A DNA stretch of 64,000 nt from Smittia aterrima (lineage: Eukaryota; Arthropoda; Insecta; Diptera; Chironomidae). Below, in pieces: positions 48,401-59,100 of this stretch; positions within the stretch are counted from its first letter, which is position 1, and every line of letters starts with the position of its first letter. The notes under the pieces are model-generated. The model searched no databases. It was not told the origin of the DNA and was given only the letters and a program-made list of their open reading frames with translations. A program made the translations under genes and the position numbers. The stretch spans positions 18,166,854 to 18,230,853 of the forward strand of contig CP093830.1 of NCBI GenBank assembly GCA_033063855.1. The letters run 5' to 3'.

Positions 48401-51400
48401 TTTCATGAACGCAACGTTGTCGCTCATTGTACTTTGCATAAGAAAATGCTCATTTTTCTGCAGAAATTATGATAATTAAGATGTAATTGCAAACTTATGG
48501 CGAAGTTTGTTAGAAAAAAATTCTCACGGCGATTTCATTTGTCTCGATTGAAAAACGAATTTGCATACATCAACGTTTAATCACTCTCTGCGTTTTTTCT
48601 ATTTTTTTTTTTTGCTCTTGCCTCCATCAACCCAAACTCACTGTTCGACCTGTTAAAAGCGAACAGCAACAACATTTTTCCGATAAAATCAAAACTGCAA
48701 AAACGGTTTGTAAAACATGAGAAAAAAAAATATTCTACTTTAGATTGCAAAGCTATTAAAGGCTTTTAAACGAGTCTCAGTAGTTTAAGATTATCATTAA
48801 TAATTTAATATTTCAGTTTTTTGTTGTCGAAGATAATAACTCAGAAGTGGCGCGGATTAAACATGCACTTTGCTTCAATGAGCGCGCTCGGACTCGAAAG
48901 CAATTTCAATTGTGATGGAGTTTCATGTAAAACGCCCGAAGAGCGAATTGAATTTATGAGTTATTTCGGCGCCTTCTATTACTTTCCGTTTAAAGATTAA
49001 TTTCCATGGAAATGTCTCAAGAGAAAACTTGAAATTCAATAAGTTATTGACGGCTCTGGCTCCGATAGAAGGAGCAATCAAGTTAGAACTTTCAATAGAA
49101 TGAGGCGGAGTAGTAGCTCAATGCAAAGTAGCAGCAAGATAACTAAATATGATAATTCAACTAAATGCCGTAGAATTGCAATTGAAATGGCTCCATGAAA
49201 TCTTAATTGCATCATCAAAACGCATTCATCTGTAAAGCTAAGCTTCTCTCACTGGAATGCCATTTTACTTCGACTGATTGATTCCTCAACGTGACAGTCG
49301 ATTGATCGTTCAAATCGCATTTCGATTTACGCTTGAATGGACGCTCGATTGAAATTGAGTTGCAGCGTGTCTCTCGCTTTGTCTGTTGTGAGTCACTTTT
49401 ATTTATTTGTTCTCTGATCCTTTTCCAATTCATTAGCAAAAGCGAGCGAAAGTCAAACAGGTAGCTTTTCCCTTCTGCTGTTCATTAACTCAATGAGCGC
49501 CGCAGGAAGCAAATTCTTCTATCGTTCGTCTTCGTCTTCTCGCCCAAGACGAGAGAAAAACTTAATGGATTAAGAATCTAGAACTGTTTTCAATAGAGTT
49601 TTTGTCGAACGAAGCAAACGAAACGAAAACGAAACTAGTCATGTTGGTCATTACGTTTCGGCTCACAGGCGCCACTTGAATGATTTGCTTAGTTTGAGAT
49701 TTTAAAGTTCTCCTGATCTTTTTTTTTTGGCTGGTGCATTGTCAAAGATAAAGTGAAAATCTAGATTACTCAAAAAAGTTCTTTTTACTTTTCAGATATT
49801 TTGATTAGAAATTAAAATGAATTAAAAATTTAATTGAAATTTCATTCTAAGTCAACTTTATCTATGATAATTTAAATATTCCCGTTCACCTTTTGCATTG
49901 CGTTCTGTTTTTGTTTTGAATGCGCCTAAGGCTTTGGCAAACATTGTTTTCAATTTGCTCTTTACACGTTCATGAACGACGAACAAGAGGAATTGAGCAA
50001 ACGACAGGTAGAGAGATATAAAAGGATCCGTTCCGATCTGTCAATAAAATTCTCAGACCTTGTTGTAACGTGCACGTACATGGGGCGCTCGAGTGAATTC
50101 AAACAGGTATTTTGCTCTTTTGCAAACGTCTCATCGCATCTACCTACATCTAATTGAGTCATCGACTGACGAATGGTGCAACAACGTCCGAGCGATGCAA
50201 CAAAGTTAAATAAATTTTATCTTAATGAGCTCAACGATAATTGAAATGGACGCGTGTTTACTCAAACCTTTCCCAGGAAAACGAGAACGATGATTTCATA
50301 GTTAGAGGAATGTAGAATTCTTTTTAAAAGGTTGAGGAGATAACTAGAGAGATGAAGATGTTTATCTTAGATCTTCTGGACCACCGCACTGACTTTTTAA
50401 TTTTCCTTTTCTTCTTCATCATCTCTCGTTTTCTAAAAATCATCAATGAAATTCCAGAAACGGAATTCAAAGTCTAATTAGGAGATCTCCGTGTTCTTGT
50501 GAGAGACGCCGATTGTTGAACTGCTGGAGATTTTTTTTTTCTTCATAAGAATAACAAATCGCCAAAAATGGATTGCACGGAGACAACCGAAGACGACGAC
50601 GTCGACGATGAGTTGTTAACAAGACAGTCTTCACCGACTTACCTGACAGATACACCGAAAGCATTTCATGTCTAAACTCTTATTTAACATCACATCCTCG
50701 CCTTCATTGTTGCATGGCGCTCTGGATCCGTGAAAGAAGAAGTCGCCGCCTGCAAGGAAAGAAAGAAATACATTTCAGAATTAGTCTCGTGATACTCAAA
50801 TTACATAATCGAGACCGATGTTACTTAATGAAGTGATTTCCTTTGAAGCGGGAAGAGAAAACGGCGAAAAGTTGTTGAAAGGTTCACGACGATAAAGAGC
50901 AACTTTTCACACCAAATATATTTTTTAAAGTCTCAGTTCGTAGATAATATTTTATCGAGGCGAAGATCAAACACCACGTCCAGACACTGAGCACAATGGA
51001 GCGCTTTGTGCGAACTGAGACGATCTGGCTGGCAACTAAGAATACTCTCGACTCTACGGCACTGCATCATCTGTTTATTTATAGACGCACAATAAAAATA
51101 AATTTCATTTTTTTGTGTTTCATAAAGCTAGCGATCAGTAAATACACAAAACGATGTAATTCTGTTTTCACCAAATAATTTTTCGCTTCTTCGTTTTTTT
51201 TTCTGATCAGCACGCACCACGTCTGAGTCTTAATCGCGAGATCAACACGAGCGCCGATTCATTCTTCGCTAAACAGTTCAGCATAAGCATCGACTTTGGA
51301 AGCGTGTGACGCAGGCCAAGTTGAAGGAAAAGTTTGATTTGTGGGAATTCTTTGAATTTTCCTCGCAGAAACATAAAATTTGTTAAACGAAAATGTTTTC

Positions 51401-53164
51401 CCTCTCGCGTCACCTTCGCGCGAACGTAAACAACTTCGGCGAGAAATTGTCCAATAAATATTTAGCTAGCTTGAACTGGTGTTTAATGCGACGACGGCAA
51501 ACATAAGACTTTTCGCGTCTTGTCATCGTGAGACAAATTTGCAATAACAATAAATTCTTTTTCTTTTTTTGTTGAGGAGGAGAGTTGTCGCGTACCGGAA
51601 TTTATGACACTTGTAGTCAAGTGTCAATCGATAAGTTGTATTAAAGCTTGCTAAATAGCGCCCGATCTCATAACATTCCATAAATTGCCGTTATTAAGAA
51701 AATATTTTGATGAAAAGAGAATCGCTTTGGATTGCGGATCTTCGGCACTGACTGACCAAGAAGACTTTTTTTTTTGCTTCTCTTCTCTCTTTCTCTCTCG
51801 AACTCGCTTTTTGAAATATTTGATTTTTATTCGAGATTTTATTATATCGCTAGCGTTCACCAAGCGGTTTTCTTCTCATGTCGTGATCTATTTGAGAAAG
51901 GAATCCGCTGTGTAACTCGAGTCGAGATGTTTGAGGGTCAAAGTCGCGCTCGCAACTAAACAATTGACCATCACATCAACGCTGATTCGGTTTATTGATT
52001 TAATGATTTCATCATCGACACATCGCTCTCGAAATTTAATATCTTGTTTGTTTTGCCCCACTGGCGTTAAATTTATGTTTTGATTATGTGATATCACGAA
52101 GTATCGAACAGAAAAAAATAATTCGAGAGAGAAGCTGCGTTCGCTTGTGGAAGTTGAAGATTTTTGCTTCGCGATAACTTGCGCTGGTCACTTCAAAATA
52201 AAAATTTCGTGATTCATCTTTAGGGTTGAACTTGTTTAAATTTAGTTTCGTCTGAGATCATTGATCGAACTCGAGTTGTCACTCGAGAGTTCGAGGAAAT
52301 AATTTTTATGATGTGATCACCGAATAAAAGAAATTCCATTGAAATGTTTGATAAAGTCGAGGAAAAAAAAGAGATTTTGTTTTCAGACGAAACGTTAGAC
52401 GAAATTTAATGAAGTCTAATAAAAAATATTTTATATTTTCCTGGGAATTCTTTGATTGTCTTTCGGGGGAAGGCGAGACATTTAAATTGTTTTTCAATTT
52501 TCAAATAGAGTTTCCTCGTCTCAGACTTTAAAAGGCAAAACAAACTTATCTTTCTAATTATTTATTATATATTTTATCTCGCTCTCCAACTTAGGCGAGT
52601 CCACCCTAAATCTGTTTGACTTATCAATAAATTTCCCTGTCGAATGTTTTCGATCGTTGGCGTTTTTGTGGAATTAAAATCGTCCAGCAATAAAAAAAAG
52701 TGGACTCCAAGTTAACCTGATTCGATGAGCTACGGATGGAAATTAGCTACTGTTTTATGTTTGAAGCTTTTTAACTTAATTTATTTACACTTCTTAATTG
52801 ATACAATCAGCTAAAAAGTTTATCTCGCGTCGCGTATCTTGGCAATTGGAATTTTTGCGCATTTAAAAGAGTCGTCGTTAAAAAAACTGGACGGACGCCT
52901 TATCTCGACACATAAATCTTCAACGTATTCTGATTGAACCTGAGGCATCAAAGCCTGTATGACAATGTTCGTGAATAAGTCAAGGAAAATTGAAGTCGCT
53001 TGAGATTAGATCAAGATGATCTTGTTAAGTCGAGCGAGAGAGAAGTTGCTATGGAAACTAAAAAGATTCGACTACTCACCGATGCGCTGTGTTGAATGGA
53101 CCAGCCTCAACTGATATATCAGTAGAATTATTAGGAAACATGATATCCTTCGTACGAAGACCAT
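35425..53164 (-). CDS. cv-2: Crossveinless-2 / BMPER, secreted BMP regulator (eight exons)
   Basis: Cv-2 binds BMP ligands through VWC domains and heparan sulfate proteoglycans near its C-terminus, promoting or damping BMP signalling according to dose. The minus-strand coding exons are 53164-53080, 50749-50643, 44678-44579, 44515-44339, 37217-37008, 36949-36708, 36636-36477 and 36416-35425; they join in frame to 690 residues. Residues 1-24 form the signal peptide. Five VWC domains follow (about 41-97, 99-156, 158-220, 229-290 and 298-358), each with CxxCxC and CCxxC spacing. The vWD domain begins at about 364 with the self-cleaving GDPH motif and is followed by a C8-type cysteine region up to WRDDSKC. 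The tail is basic and rich in Gln, His and Pro; the TIL domain of vertebrate BMPER is not visible. The length fits BMPER (about 685). The start has a strong context (G at -3 and +4), and a splice acceptor 14 bases upstream implies a separate 5' UTR exon that I could not place. Confidence 0.93.
36477..36636 (-). CDS. cv-2: cv-2 exon 7: main part of VWC5
   Basis: It contributes 53 codons plus one base. It continues CTYKGVTYQ from exon 6 and supplies CQSCEC and CCSKC. Acceptor TTAG, donor GTAAAT; the following intron is 60 bases. Confidence 0.93.
36708..36949 (-). CDS. cv-2: cv-2 exon 6: VWC4 and start of VWC5
   Basis: It encodes one complete VWC (CSTCSC ... CCPSC) and the first strand of the next. 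The donor is GTTTGA, weaker than the other splice sites, but frame continuity and family alignment support it. The next intron is 71 bases. Confidence 0.92.
37008..37217 (-). CDS. cv-2: cv-2 exon 5: VWC3
   Basis: It encodes CHLNGQ ... CVKCQC ... CCKKC, a complete VWC, with phase 1 at both ends as usual for modular extracellular exons. The donor GTTTGT is non-consensus. The intron to exon 6 is 58 bases. Confidence 0.93.
38705..38718. repeat. GA simple repeat
   Basis: This short GAGA run inside the long cv-2 intron is followed by CGCGC, the same arrangement as the CT/CG tract at 9215-9237 seen from the opposite strand. Confidence 0.55.
40755..40840. other. Pair of adjacent inverted repeats (possible structured RNA or chance)
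   Basis: CGAGTTG (40755-40761) matches CAACTCG (40793-40799), enclosing two copies of AGGTGCAA. Immediately after it, GTGG (40809) with AGGC (40815) pairs with GCCT (40828) and CCAC (40833), giving a compact hairpin with an 9-base loop and one small internal loop. Either strand could form it. No known RNA family was recognised. Confidence 0.25.
44339..44515 (-). CDS. cv-2: cv-2 exon 4: VWC2
   Basis: It encodes CVYKGEVFQSG ... CSHYKC ... CCPTCLG, one complete VWC with the VVTES segment that vertebrate BMPER also has. Acceptor AATAG, donor GTAAGT, phase 1 at both ends. Confidence 0.95.
44579..44678 (-). CDS. cv-2: cv-2 exon 3: second half of VWC1
   Basis: It starts in phase 0 with NGFIEC, continues to CCDKCK and ends in phase 1 at a GTGAGT donor. 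The intron to exon 4 is 63 bases. Confidence 0.93.
44679..50642 (-). other. 6.0 kb intron of cv-2 within VWC1
   Basis: No coding exon was recognised. An acceptor-like poly-T/CAG on the plus strand near 45990-46004 has no partner. Long T or A runs occur at about 46797-46807, 48601-48612 and 49722-49730. Confidence 0.55.
50643..50749 (-). CDS. cv-2: cv-2 exon 2: first half of VWC1
   Basis: It encodes FFFHGSRAPCNNEGEDV and ends with CFRCICQ. It lies between a TTGCAG acceptor and a perfect CAG|GTAAGT donor. It enters in phase 1 and leaves in phase 0, matching its neighbours. Confidence 0.92.
50750..53079 (-). other. 2.3 kb first coding intron of cv-2
   Basis: It is AT-rich with no recognisable exon, RNA gene or repeat. 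A near-hairpin built from CTCGAG words lies at about 52265-52291. Confidence 0.55.
53080..53164 (-). CDS. cv-2: cv-2 exon 1: signal peptide
   Basis: It contributes 28 codons plus one base. Two Arg precede a hydrophobic core (CFLIILLIYQL), and a likely signal peptidase site lies after VHS. It ends at GTGAGT in phase 1, exactly the phase exon 2 needs. An acceptor (CATTCCAG) lies 14 bases before the ATG. Confidence 0.85.
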
Positions 53165-53178
53165 TTCTGCTAGATTTT

Positions 53179-56100
53179 CTGGAATGGGAGGAGAGAAAAG
53201 TTTCGTTAGCACAAGTTGAAGGAAAAGTTTTTCATCCGATATTCGAAAACATATGGAGTCGAGTTTTTAAATTAGTTTGTTGAACTTTTTCTCTTGCCAT
53301 TCGGAGAAGCACAAGAACTGCAGTTCTGGAAATGCCATTAAAAATCATCACTCGAGCAAAAATCACTTTCGAACATTTAAAATGAAATATGAGTCTCTCT
53401 GCGTTTCGATTTCAGCATCGAAAGCGTGCAGTTCTAGCTTTCACTGCCACTCGAAGACATGGACAGAGATTTTGTGTGTCTACGAGTCATAATTTACATT
53501 TTATGTGAACATTTATGATGAAAATACTTTGTTAATGCTCGTAATATATAATTTTAACAATGTTATGCAAATGTCGTATGAGTCGAGCAGCTCGCAACTC
53601 ATCGAATAACTTGAAAATTCAAATTGAAATTATCGCAACGTCATGAAGTTAATTGTTATTCCAAGTACGATTGTCTTGCTTTATTTGCTTCTCGAGTCTT
53701 GTCTGCTTAAGTACTCGAAACATGAAAACGAAGCGAACAGAAATAAACAATCGCGAATGCTACGGAAATAAAGATTACGATGTGTGACATAAGATTCGAG
53801 CTGCCTGTTTTAGAAAAAGACTTCATTACATTTACCATCAACAGAATCGTCAACTCTTTTGGATTTTATTAAAAACTTTGATTGTTAATTTCTGTTTGGC
53901 TCGTAAAAGCTCCGGCCGGGAATGAACAACTCGATAGTAAAAGTTCTGTCATGCATAGAAATAAAACTTTTCCTCTGAACTTGTTCGTATCGAGCTCGTA
54001 AAATGGCAACTTTAAATCAAATGTAAAAAGTTCTACAAACTCGACTCAGTGAACTCTTAATCTGCGCAAATCACTCGGCAACTTTTTTAATTCGAAAACT
54101 AAAAATATTTCTGAATATAAAAAGTTTCTCGTCCTGAACTCGATTACGCAGAAAAAATGCTATCCACAAAGTCAGGAGAGATTATCGTGTTAACTTTTAT
54201 TGTTTCACAATTTTCTATGTTTACATGTGTTTTCATACACATTTTATTTCACTTCAACAAATCTTTTTCAGCGATTATGTGCAAGTGCCGCGCGCTTTTT
54301 CTCACCGCGCGCTTTTTAAATCCAATTATTTACGTCATCGCTCGAGCGCAACCTGTTTTCTGGTTCAATATTTCACAATATCGCTTCGGCATGCACATTC
54401 GAAATACATAAAATGCGGATTTGTTTCATCTGGCTCGAACAGACCGTGTCTGCTACATCAAAGCTCATCGAGAATTATCTAAATGAATCCGTTAATTGAC
54501 GATTGCCAAAATGAAGCGGAAAAAATCTTTTTTTCTGCATACATTTAGATAAACAAGAAATGGAGAGCAGCAGCAAGAGAAAGAGAAAAGTTTCAGCACA
54601 ATCAATGCGAAACGTGTTTTAATTGTGAGGGAGGAAGATTCTAGTAGTCAAGGTTTTTCCTTTTCGGCGTTTTGCAACTTTGAACAAGCTTAAGCAGCGG
54701 GAGATGCGTCAGTAGAAAGTTGAAAGGAAATTTTCCTCGGAATGATTAGATTGATGAATTGTTTTGTAAACAGCGGGAAACGAAAGCCAGCAAGAACTGT
54801 CCGCAGCTTCAAAAATTCATTTTCGCGAGTTGAATTCTGCAAACTCATTTATTTTCAATCGCGCATTCGCGAGAAACGAATTCGAAATGAGTTGATACTC
54901 AGCAGATAAACGAGACGTCGAGTAAACGATTCCTCTGGTGTTTGTTCCTTCTTTGTAAGCTTGAAGAGCTCTGTCTAATTATTGACAGCTACCTCTGGAT
55001 GTTCTCACAATCCGAGCGCCATGTCTCACCCACAAAAGAGTCTCCCTCGCTCAATGATAATGATGATGTTGTATATTTTTTTAAAATTTGTTGTACAAAC
55101 AAAAAACGCTTATTCATAACATTGAAGTAATTAGAATTAATTATTTATTTAACTCGCAGGGGAATAAGAAGAAGAAGAAGAGGAAAAACTAAAAACTTCA
55201 AAGCATCAAAGGTTTCTCATTGTTTCGCCAATCAAAAATTTGTGTTTAACATTGAATTGCATTTTGTTACGAGAGCGACAGTGATCATGACCTCTCAGCG
55301 ATCAGTTCGAGGACTTAAGGGCTGAGCGGAAAATTACGTAAAGTTTTTCTTTCAATAATTTAATCGGCGGATGGAGTAAAAGTGAGAAATTAAGTCTTCG
55401 GTCGTTTCACGTAAATTATGAGCAAATTAATTTTTCTCTGATAATTGAAAAAGTTGCAAAATGTAACACGAGGAAAACTATTAAGAAACATTTTTCTGCT
55501 GCTAATCAATTAAAGTGTGAGAGGGGAAAAGCAAAGCGCAGCGGAGAAGGCGGTAAAACTGGAAAATTAGTTTTGACTTTCAATTTCTCAAAAGCGATCG
55601 CTGAGACAAGAAAAATCACGAAAACATGTGACCATCGATTCATATATTTTGTTTACTTGTGACTCATCGGAAATATCCCAGAATTTTAATTGAATCATAA
55701 CAAATTTAAAAGAAACGACTCAACCTGATCTTTTGGCATCGAGCGGCAATTTTCGTGCTATCACCACGAAAATAATTATTTGATCGTTTCGTCATTTGAC
55801 TGCACGAGTGCACCGCTTTTATGATGTTGACATTAAGCAGACAACGAAGCACCTTTGTAGAGCAGACTGCTTTGTTCTATACGCTGGGCATATCTCAAGT
55901 AATAATTTTTATATCTTCCTCAAATATTATCACGTCAAACATTTTTCTTCTTCTTGCGCTTTTCTTTGCTAACGCTTTATATGAGGCACAAATTAATATG
56001 AATTAATTCAAATTTATACATGTTGATAGGGAGAGAAAAATAGATTACACGACAAAAGGAGAGTTCAGGTATGATAAGACGATTTTATGTTCAGCCTTCT

Positions 56101-59100
56101 CTTGCGAAACTTTTGCCTTCAAATTGAAGGAAAATTAAAATCTGTTGAAAGTTTTATCGTCGAGATTGTTGAATGGAAAAGCAACGTGAAACATTTCCAT
56201 ATCGGCCCAGAGAGATATGATTCAGTGTTGGTTTTAATCGCGTCGTGGAAACATTGCGCGCAGGTAATTGCAGACTGGGCGGGCTATGAAAACATGAATA
56301 CGAAAAGTATAAATGATTATTTATGCACTTTTCGCAGCGTTGGACAATGAATATAAATTAAAAATGAGAAAAAGAACGTTCAATTCAGTGTCACACACTC
56401 ACGCAAAACCAGCGAGCGACTCAGAACCGTCTTGTAAAGTCCCCGCTGGAAATGCTATTAAAAAAATCCATTCATAGAGCGTCTCGCGGTTCGTGAGTTT
56501 CAATTATTACTCCAGCCAAAACAAGCCAATTTGCCCATTCAAATTTAAATGCGATCGTTTCGTGTTCGCCTTATTTATGCGCCGCACAAGCACAAACACA
56601 CACTCACGCACGAACGTCTCGGTGGTTAGTCAGATACAACAATCATTTGCAAGGAATAAAATGTTTTTGCAAAAATTGACATTCAATTTGAGTGAGGCAA
56701 ATAAATTATTCATACAAAAAAAAATTCTATTTTACATGAATTTATGAAAATTCTTGCTTCTGCCTTTTCGTCGAGCACGATAAGCTTATGAAGTGTCAAA
56801 TTAACATGAATGAGCAATTTTTCATGGCGGGTGGAACTCTCAAAACAACTTTCCTGTCATAAATCGAAGTCGTCCCCCTCAAGATAGTTTCATTAAATTG
56901 CGAGAGATATAAAGAACTTAGCCCACACTCGTCTCCATCGGATTCTTCTCATCTCAGATAAACATTTTTGTTCCTGAGCTCAACGCAATGATCCTGAAAT
57001 AATACGATCTGAGCTGGAATCGATTATTTTCGATGTTGAAGAGTTTTCTAAATCTCATCGAGTGCTCGAGAATAATCTCTTCGCGAGTCGATTAGTCAAC
57101 ATCGCTATTCAATATCCACCCACACGCGAAATTGATGAATCTTGTCGTGAAATGCTTGAGGGGGAAAAAGAAAATTTATCTACGAGGGATAACGTTGATA
57201 AAAATAGTTTCGAGAGCGCAATTTTCATTCATGAATTGCGAGAAAAAAGACAAAGAACGTCAAATAAAAAAAAAAGAAGTTCAGAGTTCATTCCATGTTT
57301 TAGATTGGAATTTTTTCTCGTTCGTCAGACGATGAGAAATTGGTTCATTAATCTGGCTGACAGTGAATGCGCCACGTTCACGAATAATTTAATGAAACAA
57401 AAACAATCTCGAGTTAATCATTGATGCTCGTGGACGAAATAAAAACATGATTTTGTATCACCATTTTATAACTTTATTGGTGAAGAGCGAGAAGAAGAAG
57501 GCTCCAAGGCCCAAAAAGCACCATCCGAAGAAGAATCTTTCAAATGCTTGCCCGCTCAATCTCGCTCTTTCTCGCGATGGACGAAAATGATTTTATTATC
57601 GAACGAAGCGGATGTCATTTTCTTTTCTCGCCGCTAAAGCAAGTTGTTGTTGGTTCTTGTTTCTCGTCATCTATTAGTTTAGCGGAGTGTTGTTCTCTTA
57701 TTCGCATCTTTGATAGATAATGCGTTTAAGAAAAAGAAGAGCCTTCAACTTTAGTGGAATAAATGTTTCTTGCCATTTATCTTTGTGGCGCTTTAAGTTT
57801 TAACTTTTATTTGAAAAGAAACCGCTTCTTTCGCAATCTTTAAAAATGTTTCCCCTCAAATCTTTATCACTTTCCGCAACGTGTCAATTCACCGTCGTCA
57901 CGTGAATTCTTTCGACGAGAATGCGAGGTGAGAAATTTTTGGATTTTATCTCATTTTTGACGTCACTCGTCAGCTTTATGATTTCATTAAATTGCGAAAT
58001 ATTTTTAGCATCATCTAACACGTTGAACCAATAATTGGACAACCTCCACGAGCTATCTTATCTTTCGCTGTGGAATTTCATAACTGCAATCAAAGACTTC
58101 GATTACTCAGCAGTTATTATAATGGAAAAAACAACAAATGTGTCATTTTGATAAGGCGGATTATTTTGATTCCTAGTCGCAAAGTCTTCTCGGTTTGAAA
58201 ACAAAGGAAAGATTTATGAAATTATTTCCCCCTGAACCCGAATGAGCTTCCCTCACAATATTAAATTGCATTTACTTATTTTATCAATATTTTCATCTTG
58301 AAATAATGAGAAAAGCCGAAAGGCTGGCCAGATGTGAGCTTAGAATTATCCAAAGAACTCTGGACAGATAAAGAATTTAATTTTTCTCGATTTTTGCTTG
58401 ACCAACTCAAATAAAATCATCGGCGGAACTTCAAGCGAAAATTATTGTTTGCAACAAATTAATTCGATATCGAGTGTTTGTTCGAAAGAAGAAATCTTTG
58501 TTTGAGAAATTAAAGCTGTCATCCATTAAAGATTTTTTTTCCTCTCTGCGTCGATATTAAGCAACATTGTTGCGAAAATGTGATAGCAAATTAGCTTTTA
58601 CGTACCTTTATTGATTTAACACTAAAACAATTTTCTGCCTTTTTCTTCTCCTCTCGTTAATAATAGAACGGGCGATCGGGTGAGCAGCGAACTTTTATCA
58701 CATTTTATTCGTTCCCGATTCCTCTTCTTGTTTTTTCTTTCTCCTTTAATTGCAATTTGCAATGCAACAAACACCGGAACCTCGACAATGTATCTCGATG
58801 ATGCTCAGTTGTTCCTTCTCGTGATCAGATAGCAACATGAACTTGCTCAACGATCTCTCATTGACTTGTCGAGCTCCTTTGTGCTGAATTTAGCTTTTTT
58901 CTTTCCTTCGGTTAAATCGACGATAAATTATAAAATCACACACATAAAATAATTCAATTTCTTTCGAGTTTTTTTTTTTGAAATATCCGAAAAGAAATTA
59001 TTTTTTGCCCGCTTTTATTTATAGATTAATAAACTCTTCTTTCTTCGGATTGAGCTTCTTGAAGAATCATTCGCTTGGGCTTGGAGACTCGGCGAAGATA

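Noticed and set aside
52265..52291. CTCGAG-based hairpin
   Set aside because: Pairing needs a two-base bulge and uses two common palindromic words; treated as chance.
57062..57424. 120-codon plus-strand open frame
   Set aside because: It contains a Lys-rich poly-A-derived run and no domain; another overlapping frame is equally open.
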